DNA of 64,000 nucleotides, taken from the NCBI GenBank assembly GCA_020744225.1, contig JAGMWG010000004.1, positions 434,001-498,000 of the forward strand, in the 5' to 3' direction. The stretch is from Paraphoma chrysanthemicola. Its lineage: Eukaryota; Ascomycota; Dothideomycetes; Pleosporales; Phaeosphaeriaceae. How positions within the stretch are numbered: the stretch's first letter is position 1; each line of letters opens with the position of its first letter. Positions 56,311 through 64,000 of this stretch are shown piece after piece. The translations under genes and the position numbers were made by a program. Below the pieces are notes generated by a model. It saw only the letters and a program-made list of their open reading frames with translations. It was not told the DNA's origin and ran no database searches.

Positions 56311-57351
56311 TCATCTCTCTGGCCGTACCCTCCCTCTCCCCTCTCTCATCTTCTCCACCCTCTTCCTATCCTCCTCAAACCTCCTGCGCAACCCCATCTC
56401 CACTTCCTTCCTCTTCTCGCGGTTCTGGAACCTATAAAAGTCGTCCTTCACCGCATTCTTCTTCTTACGCTCCTCCAGCTCCGCCTTCTTCTTCTCCGCG
56501 TCTTCGATGCGCGCAGGGCCCGCACGACCACCGCGTGTGACTGTGATGAAGCCGTCTTCGTCGGGCACTGAGCGCGCGTGCTTGCGGTGCTTGTTGCGCA
56601 GTACTTCGAGCGCGTTGAATTGTGTGAGGTAGGCGTTGAGTGAGGCTTGGAGAACAGAGGCGGCGGGGTATGTGAGAGTGTTGTGAGATCTGTAGCCTAT
56701 TATGTATGTCAGTGATGTGTGAAGGTGTAAGAAGAACAATGGAAGCATACGCTCTGCGCCCAATGCTGCATCGCCGCTCTTCCAGTGTATTATCCTCCCT
56801 TCCTTGACGGCTTTCTGCACCTCTTTGAGTGCTCCTCGTGCGCTGCTCTTATCCACGAAAACGACTACTGCTCCGCTGCCGCTTCGCCGCAGCTCGCCAG
56901 GCCATATCGACGGTAGCGCACTGTCCTCGTCTTCCACAACACCTTCAGCGACAAGAGCCTCCTCGTCTCTCTTCCGCTTCTTGCCCCGATGGGCGCCGTC
57001 CTGCTTGTCTGCCTTGTCCGACTTCCACCGTTTGTGCATCGGCTGTGCTGGTATCGACGAGTCAAAGTCCACGCGCTCCACTCTCGAGCCGCCAAGCTGG
57101 TCTGCGAACAGCGCGCGCACGTTGCTTTCTGTCGCATCGATCGGGATGTTTGCTATGAATAAACTTCGCTCGTCGGCTATGGTGGGGATGCTCGGCGCAT
57201 GTGGTTTGATGTAGACGTAGTGTTTCGCATCATTGCAATGCTCTGGTAGACCTGAGAGAGTTGGAAGCGTGACAGGTAGTATCGTGAACTCTGCGACTGT
57301 CTTCGGGGGTGCCTTGGAGGCTTTGGCTTTGGTGGGCTGTTCTGGAGCCAT
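56311..57351 (-). CDS. RRP7: Ribosome biogenesis protein Rrp7
   Basis: Exons 57351-56751 and 56696-56311 give 328 residues. The 54-nt intron is in frame and also open, but it has good donor, branch (CTGAC) and acceptor sites and interrupts GAERYRSHNTLTYP. The N-domain is RRM-like (YVYIKPHAP, SLFIANIPIDATESNVRALF). A basic linker (RGKKRKRDEE) follows. The C-terminal Rrp7A domain contains KDDFYRFQNREKRKEVEMGL and RRFEEDRKRVEKM. Rrp7 works in the UTP-C/CURI complex during early 40S assembly in the nucleolus. The open frame begins 36 nt earlier at a GTG; the first ATG is used. Confidence 0.92.
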   Translation of the reverse strand: MAPEQPTKAKASKAPPKTVAEFTILPVTLPTLSGLPEHCNDAKHYVYIKPHAPSIPTIADERSLFIANIPIDATESNVRALFADQLGGSRVERVDFDSSIPAQPMHKRWKSDKADKQDGAHRGKKRKRDEEALVAEGVVEDEDSALPSIWPGELRRSGSGAVVVFVDKSSARGALKEVQKAVKEGRIIHWKSGDAALGAERMLPLFFLHLHTSLTYIIGYRSHNTLTYPAASVLQASLNAYLTQFNALEVLRNKHRKHARSVPDEDGFITVTRGGRAGPARIEDAEKKKAELEERKKKNAVKDDFYRFQNREKRKEVEMGLRRRFEEDRKRVEKMREGRGRVRPER

Positions 57352-57907
57352 TGCGGACGAGTCGAAGTGACGGGAAACTCGCAGCACAGGATGAGCAGCG
57401 CGGGCGCCTGAAACTCGAAGAAGATTTTGAGACTCGAAATTTTAGGGATCTATCCAAGGAATATCCTGCGATAAGTATGGCACTTTGCACGGCTTGAGAG
57501 CGGTTTTGGAAATTCGCGGCAGACTGCAGCTCACCGCAGTCCCAAAATTTCGGCAGGCATGGCACGGACGTTTTCAGTCATGCGCCAGACATCAGAATAT
57601 GGCAATGGTCATCATTGACATGAACAGATTTGCACTCTTGAAGATTCGAGTCTATTAATGAATTATGCATAGCATAGTTTCCATAGTACTAAGGAGGTTG
57701 CTCTCGCCGAAACCCAGAAAAAATACATGCGATGGGGAATCAATCATCGCAGCCATGACGCCATTGCTGAGCGAATATCTACAATAATCATTAATCATAA
57801 AGCCGGAGCGATAGTACCTGCCAGCATTTCTCTTTTTGCTCTTTCCGATTTTGCCAGGATGACTCGAAGCGATTGTATGAACCCAGAAGAATTCCCTCTG
57901 CAGTTGT
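57352..57907. other. Intergenic: RRP7 promoter and 3' UTR of the Ysc84-domain gene
   Basis: 556 bp between two minus-strand genes. Nothing else is recognised. Confidence 0.5.
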
Positions 57908-59763
57908 TCAGTGGAAGCCTCCGGGCACGCTCTTAACTGGCGATTCGGGGAGCGAATGGAAGGCGTCGTCCTTTTCCTCTTTCTTCTCCGCTTCAACAAC
58001 GTTCTCCTTCGAGGGTTTGGGCTGAAGATTGTGAATCCGGTCTAGACTGGCCCCCTCAACAGAGGACAGTGATGATGTGGAATCGCCGTGCCTCAGAGAT
58101 GGGGTCGAGATTGGGCTCTGTTTGGGCGCGGCAGCAGAGTCGGCGTGTGTATCGTTGGACGCATCCGATGCAACCGACATCCTGTTCCGGAATGGGTTCC
58201 TTACTGGAAGTGTTGGCGGAACAGGCTTTGCGACCTGCACCACACGAGCTCGTGTTATGACCTGTGGTGCGGCCGCCTGATGCACCTCATGGATGACAGG
58301 CTCTTCTTCAAGATCCTCGTCGTCTAGCTCTACTTCTTCGGATTCTTTTGAGACCTCCGGTAACTTTGCGATGTTTGCTCCCTCGGTGGTCCTGTCCTCG
58401 GCTTCTTCTGTAACAGTCTCCTCGGACTTCTCTGCCTGAGGGGCCTGATCCCTCACTTGAATCTCCGGAACATCGGTCAATGGCGGAGTCGACACCTGGG
58501 CTACATTTTGCCTTGGCGGAAGTGGTGGTGGTGGCTTTTTTGCGGGTGGTGGAGGCAGGTCGTCCTGTGTTTGGGTGCCTGAGTCTATGAGCATGCTTGG
58601 TGCGCGCGGCTCCAGAACACTGCTCATAGTACTTGTCCGCCAACTTGACCGCCGACTAGCTGCTACGCTCGACCTGTCCATGCTCCTTCTAAAAGTTGTG
58701 AAAATTGGACTGGTCGGACTAGGTTTGAATTCGAATTGCTCACTAGTCGGTCGCTTGTGGGTTCCAGCTTCTTTGATCTCGAAGCCTGCCTCCTGCAGCG
58801 CAAGTACGCCATACGGATCTGGGTCTGTCTCCTCGGGTATGCCAAAGGACTTATCTTCGGGGGCTGTGACTTCGAAGTCGCCCGGTGAAGCCTCGTCGGG
58901 GATCAAAGACTCGTCGACATCCGTATCGCCTTGTGCTGCCCTCAGTGTTTCCATCAACCTGCGGATCTCATATGGCGGGTGGCGCGCTTTTCCTGCCAAT
59001 ATCTCCTTGACGCCGATACGCTCGCCGTAAAACCGCTCATTCTCGTCGGTGCGTTCGATGACGATTGTACCGTCGAGCTGTAAGCCGGCATAGAAGCCGC
59101 GTGACTTGATGTAGGTGAACAATGGCGATTGCCGCTTGTGCAGTTCTGTGTCGAGAATACCGCCCACGCCAGCAGGACCGGCCACTGCGCTGATCTCCCC
59201 ACCCAGTGTGCAGCGAACCGACTGGAATGCTTCGAGCGCCTTGTCGGAGTTGATGACGATGACGCAGTCGTATATGTCCACGCCAACCAGGAACCCGACA
59301 CCAACTGTGTGCATCATAATGCCCGATGGTGGTGACCACGTTCCGTCCGGCAGGCGGGCAACGAGGATGCCAGCTCCGCCTGATCCGCTTACCCACAGGC
59401 CAGTCCGCATGGTTGTGAAGATGCAGAGGCCTTTTGCATTCTGGATCACCTTGGACGGAATCTTCTTGAGCACCCGTTGCTTTCCCTTGGGTACATTCGC
59501 AACCGCCGGACGGTCTTCTTCTTGGTAGAAGCCATCCTCTGTGTACAGTTAGCACGCGCAATGCGCTCGATGGCGCTCGACTCACTGCAAAAGCTCTTCA
59601 AGATGCGCGCAGCCTTGTCTGATTCAATGTCGAGCGTCGTCGGCCAGAATGCTTCAGAGCCAACTTTGTTAGAAAGGCGATTGACAGGCGCACCGAGCTT
59701 GTCGACCCAGTTGTAGACCTTGTCGAAGCCAGCCTTGGAGTTGGTTTTGGTCTTGGACCACAT
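57908..59763 (-). CDS. Ysc84/SYLF-domain actin- and lipid-binding protein without SH3 domain
   Basis: Exons 59763-59586 and 59538-57908 (47-nt intron) give 602 residues. The SYLF domain spans about 45-240: DKAARILKSFC, KKIPSKVIQNAKGLCIFTT, GLWVSGSGGAGILVARL, GVGFLVGVDIYDCVIVIN and GILDTELHKRQSPLFTYIKSRG. The remaining 360 residues are disordered, with a proline block (PPPPAKKPPPPLPPR) that is a strong SH3 ligand, an acidic patch (ELDDEDLEEEP) and a K/E tail. Yeast Ysc84 and Lsb3 carry a C-terminal SH3 domain instead, so this protein would recruit SH3 partners rather than be one. A role in cortical actin patches and endocytosis is expected from the family. Confidence 0.88.
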
Positions 59764-60675
59764 GGCGGGGCCGAGGCTGCGGGCGTGCGCAGGGTGTTGT
59801 ATGTATCAATGCAGCACGAACGATGGAAGAGCCGGAAGGCTATTAGACATTAGGACCAAGGAACATAGATATACACGCGCTCGCACGAAGGCAAAGGCAC
59901 AGGACGAGCGCCGGGGCGGAAGCGGCGGGCTTGCAGCAGGGTCTGACTAGGCCGGTTGCCAGCGGAGTGCACCGTTTTCGACTTGGGACGATGCGTCAGC
60001 TGTAAGCAGAGAGTCGCGATGGCCGGCTCAGACCCAGGGCGACTGCAGCGCGGGTACCTTAATAATGGCCGTCGACGCCATTGCGCAGGAGTGGATCCTT
60101 GTCCGGGCTGCAAGCGGCAGCAGCATGCGGTGACGATGCGATATCGAAATGCCCACATGCATCAGGCGGCGGACACTAAAGTCGCCTGATGGGCACCACC
60201 AGACGCACGCTGCGCTCGCCTGATTTGCTGTCTGGGACGTGGTGCGCGCAGATCCAGGCACCCGCGGGCGATGCTGCAAAAAGGAACCACCAAGAAGGAC
60301 AGCCCAGACGACTGCACGTGTCGCGGTGACTGACTGACCCCAATCCTGGACCGAGCAGGGCAGGACGAGATCCCCGTCGTTGTAGCGTGCAGTGTGCAGC
60401 CCATCGGGAGCTTCGGCGAAAAGTAGATCCGTACGCCGCGCTGGTGAAAGTCGCGACGCGTTGCTGGGGAGCTTGTCGCGAAGTTTACCATTTGCGCCCA
60501 CGGGAATTGCTGCATACTTGCAATCTCCCACACATGCACAACGTCAACCACGGCAGCGGCGCGGCGTGAAAGACTGCTTGCAAGATAATTTCAGGACATT
60601 GCCAGCGCCATTGCTTTGTTGGCGACACCACACCACGCCTGCCATCTGCTTCCGCTCCCGCAGCCTCACGCCAAC
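59764..60675. promoter_or_regulatory. Divergent promoter region of the Ysc84-domain gene and NUP85
   Basis: 912 bp between opposed start codons. It is GC-rich with overlapping spurious frames. No core-promoter motif stands out. Confidence 0.4.
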
Positions 60676-63600
60676 ATGTTCCGCGTGCCGTCGTCCACAC
60701 CGCCCTCGACACCGGGTTCGCGTCGCTCGAGTCGCCATGGCCCATCGACAACCCCTGCAGGTCCTCCGCCCGACACGATAGGGCCCTCGTCCACGCCCGC
60801 AGGCCCTCCCCCAACCAGCCTCTTCGGGAGCAACAGGCCCTTGTTCAAGCCAGGAAACTACACCAACGGCACCTCGCTGTTCGGAAGCTCGCCACCGAAG
60901 AACGGCGTCTTGGAGGGAATTGGCTCAGGCTCGATTCGCGCTTCGAGCGCAGGCCGACCAGCAGCCCAGCGCGGGCGCACCACGAGCTCAGGCGGCTTCC
61001 AAGTACCTGACAGCTCACCGCCGCCCGACGACGAAGACGAAGACGCCGAGGGCGAGGACGATGAAGACATGGACGACGAAGACGACTACGAGGATGAGGA
61101 TGAGGACGAGGACATGGACGAGGATGAGGGCTCTGAGGAGGATGAACAGCCCTCCGCTCTGCGGCGCGCCAAAACGCAGAACAGATTCTCACACTCGGTC
61201 GCCTCAAGAACTAGTACGAGCGAGCTAGAACCAGGCCCGACATTGGTGCGAGTGGGTGCGACTCAGGCCAAATTCGACCTGCTTGCTATCGCAAAGGGCA
61301 TCACTCCGAGCATCGACCGCGCAACACTGCAGGAGTCCGACCATGTCATCCTCGAGACGGAGCGCCTCGTCGAGCGGGTGCACGAGTCGCTGCACTCGGA
61401 TACTCCCGAGAAGCGAACAGAAGTGCTAGGACAAGTGTCGCGAGAATTGGTCAGCCTCTGGCGGGCGGCATCAAAGACAAAGGGCGGCCTCTCCTCAAGT
61501 CGCTCGGGGGGTGCTGTCGGTCTTGCCCATGCGACCCAGCTAGCTAGCTTGCTACTGACCCTCCACCATCCCTCACCACTCGACTCGAACCAGCGGTCAT
61601 CGGCTCTTTCTCTCGTACCTGCGCGGCCGTCGTCAAGACAGTACACTCCAATACCAAGAGTACTTCTTGACTGGCTAAACACGAATTATGCCGACTTCTC
61701 CGAGGTCGATCAAGTTTTGAAGGAACAGCGAGGCTACTCCAGGCACATCTCATTCTGGGAGGCGGTGCAGGCTACTGCGGTCCGTGGTAAATTCAGTCAA
61801 GCCTTGCGACTGCTCCAAGGGGCGAACCTTGAGGTTGCAGCGACCGCCCAAGAGGATGGGCTGGGTGACTTTGGCTATAGTGGGACACACCTTCGATATG
61901 CGAACGAGGCGGTTCGCGCATGCATCGACCTTCTCCGAGAATGCCCAGCAGTTGCTTCAGAAGACTGGGACGTCAAGGGACATGATTGGACCATTTTCCG
62001 ACAGCGCGTCTACCAGACTTATACCAATCTGCAAGAATTCGCAGAAGGCGACAGCGCCAGCCGACATGCGTTGGCACAGCCATTTACTGCATCACATTTT
62101 GGCATTTCGCAGTCACAAGCAAACTTCCAGCTCAGTGTAGCCAGTCGCAAAGCGGAGAGCAAAGTCCCATGGTCGATTTATGAGAATTTACGGAAGTTGT
62201 ACCAAATTCTGCTCGGTAACGAAGAGGAAGTACTAGACATCTCGGCCGACTGGATCGAAGCTGTCATGTGCCTTACAGTCTGGTGGAATGGCGAAGAGGA
62301 CGATATTGGTCAAGGCAGTCTCGCAGCGACCCGTCGCTCGGTCATGCGGTCTCAAAGAGTGCGCTCCGTCGATGTAACCCCCGTCAAGGCATACTGCCAA
62401 CGGCTAGCGTCTTCTTTAGCCGCTGTGATCGAGCATAGTGACGAAGACTTCAGCGTCAACACTACGGATCGGTTCGAGGTTGGCCTTGCCTGTATCGTGG
62501 ACGACAATGTCGAAGGCGCATTACAGGTCCTGAGCGGCTGGTCCGTCACTGTGGCATCTGCGGTCGCCGAGGTCGCGAGCGTTGGAGAATGGTTCACTCG
62601 GGCGAATGGCATCATGGACCAATTTGACCAGAGCGACCTGATGGTGCTGAGCTATACCGAGCAGCAACGGACAGGATCGACAAAAGATGACTTTTTGCTT
62701 ACATACTCGCAACTACTCGCAAGCAAAGGGCAGCTCAAAGATCAAGACGGCCAAGCGTCCAAAGAAGGCTGGGAGCTTGCCATACAGGTATTGGGCAGAT
62801 TGGACGACAGCATCATGGCCAGCGCGCGTGTCGAGCAAATACTGAACGACCTTCCCCTCGAATCTTCAGTGCGTGTCGACAAGATCACTCGGCTTTGCCA
62901 TGATCTCGGATTATCGCAGCATGCCCAGATCATTGCCTTGGTAAGTCAAAGCAGTATTGGCCTCCGAATCGCAGCTAATAGAAACAGAAATATGCCGACC
63001 ATCTTCATGCAAACACGCAGAACTATGGTGACACCTTGATGTACTACGCCCGCGCTCATGCTGCGCCAAAATTACAAGAAGTACTCCGTGTTCTTGTCGC
63101 ACACTGTCTTGTCAAGTCAATAGCATTCCCACCGCCCTCTGAACTCGACGAATCACTCAACTTGCTCATCACATCACCCAAACCAACCCTCACGAAGCTC
63201 GCAAGCATCGACTCAGAAGCCGCAACCATCCTCTCCAACCACCTTAGCGGTTACGCCACAATCCGCAAGTTCTACGACCTTCGAGACGAACCGGTCCTCG
63301 CAGACAACGAAAAGCCTGCCCATCGCCCCATGGCCCGCAAACGCGCAGCCGCCAATGCGCTCAGCGTCATCATCGCAAGCGCCACATCCAGCATCCGCGG
63401 CGGCCTGTACGACCCCGAAATTGAGACCGTTGTCCAAGTTGACGTCCTCCTGCCCCTCCTTGGTGAGGCTTTGGTCTTCGTGAACCAGCACAAACGCACT
63501 CTCACGCTTCGTCACCTGTACGACCTCCTGGCCGCTATCGAAGATCTCGACACCGCGCCAAGCATGATCCGCACCCAGTGTGAAGAAGTCCTGCAAACAA

Positions 63601-63908
63601 CACTGTCAGCCGCACACGAATCGTCCAACTCGCCGCAGTCGCTGCAGAAATCAACGTCAAATCTTACCACAGCATCGAGCCAGTACAGTCTCATCGGCTC
63701 AGCGGATTTTGGATCACACGATGCGCATAGCACAGAGGGCTCGGCGGTGCTGGTGCATGGTGGAGGTGTGGATGATAGCAAGCGTGGGTGGGATTGGCGG
63801 AGAGGATTCAAGAAGGGTGCGAGTGGGGAGGACGTCCTTCGGGTCTTGAGGTTGGGCATTGCAAGGGAGATTGCGAGGGCATTCGCGGAGGGTGAGGTTA
63901 GTGCTTGA
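60676..63908 (+). CDS. NUP85: Nucleoporin Nup85 (Y-complex scaffold) with acidic, FG-bearing N-terminus
   Basis: Exons 60676-62940 and 62988-63908 (47-nt intron) give 1061 residues. The first 105 residues are S/P/G-rich and contain TSLFGSNRPLF and TSLFGSSPPK. Residues about 115-160 are an almost pure D/E block. The alpha-solenoid follows from about 200: FDLLAIAKGITPSIDRATL, ISFWEAVQATAVRGKFSQAL, IYENLRKLYQILLGN, DWIEAVMCLTVWW, and ARVEQILNDLPLES...KYADHLHANTQNYGDTLMYYARA. This is the ACE1-type stack of Nup85, which holds Seh1 and Nup120/145C in the nuclear-pore outer ring. The protein is longer than yeast Nup85 mainly through the N-terminal extension. The stop is 92 bases before the window end. 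Confidence 0.92.
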
Positions 63909-64000
63909 TGTCTGGGTTTGAGTATAGGAAGGTCAACTAGTGAGAGTTTATACCATTTGTGTGAATACGGCCATGACGGTGTCAAAGGCGAATGAGCAGC

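Noticed and set aside
1..64000. CRISPR arrays, insertion sequences, rRNA and tRNA genes
   Set aside because: No direct-repeat arrays, terminal inverted repeats with transposase, or tRNA B-box contexts with cloverleaf potential were seen. The DNA is eukaryotic.

Overview
The window is nuclear DNA of a filamentous ascomycete (Pezizomycotina). The evidence is short 46-60 nt spliceosomal introns with GTRNGT donors, CTNAC-type branch sites and YAG acceptors, together with a Zn2Cys6 regulator, a heme-thiolate peroxidase, a DUF1479 oxygenase and the 174-residue eL20. Dothideomycetes is the best guess, but this is an inference from protein style and was not tested. I support 25 protein-coding genes on both strands. 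Most were rebuilt exon by exon, with reading phases that close exactly. I found no tRNA, rRNA, CRISPR array or recognisable transposon.

Layout, left to right. 1-9 kb: a truncated MetE-like protein, a coilin-like nuclear protein, a kelch protein, an F-box-like protein and a DUF1479 oxygenase. 9.8-20.2 kb: a GH1 beta-glucosidase, a 4.1-kb gene-poor stretch, a fungal bZIP regulator and a 2OG-Fe(II) oxygenase. 22-31 kb: a spartin/senescence-domain protein, a secreted heme-thiolate peroxidase, a second F-box-like protein and a peroxisomal D-amino-acid oxidase. 31-43 kb: a Zn2Cys6 regulator divergent from an L-rhamnonate dehydratase, then UDP-GlcNAc pyrophosphorylase, a seven-knuckle GIS2/CNBP protein and the meiotic recombinase Dmc1. 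43-50 kb: a secreted tyrosinase, a BTB protein and two gene-poor stretches. 50-64 kb: a dense housekeeping block with a Csn12/PCID2-type PCI protein head-to-head with ribosomal protein eL20, a peroxisomal enoyl-CoA hydratase, Rrp7, a Ysc84-domain protein and nucleoporin Nup85.

How the genes relate. Most of the window is ordinary euchromatic gene order, not a secondary-metabolite cluster. The clearest functional pairing is the Zn2Cys6 activator and L-rhamnonate dehydratase, which share a 503-bp promoter containing a CGG-N5-CCG palindrome; this looks like a sugar-catabolic gene with a local regulator. Two enzymes end in PTS1-like tripeptides (AKL and AKI), and two are secreted oxidoreductases. 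Ribosome and nuclear biogenesis genes (eL20, Rrp7, Nup85, coilin-like) sit at the two ends.

All exon boundaries are predictions from splice signals and frame closure. No transcript or database evidence was available.
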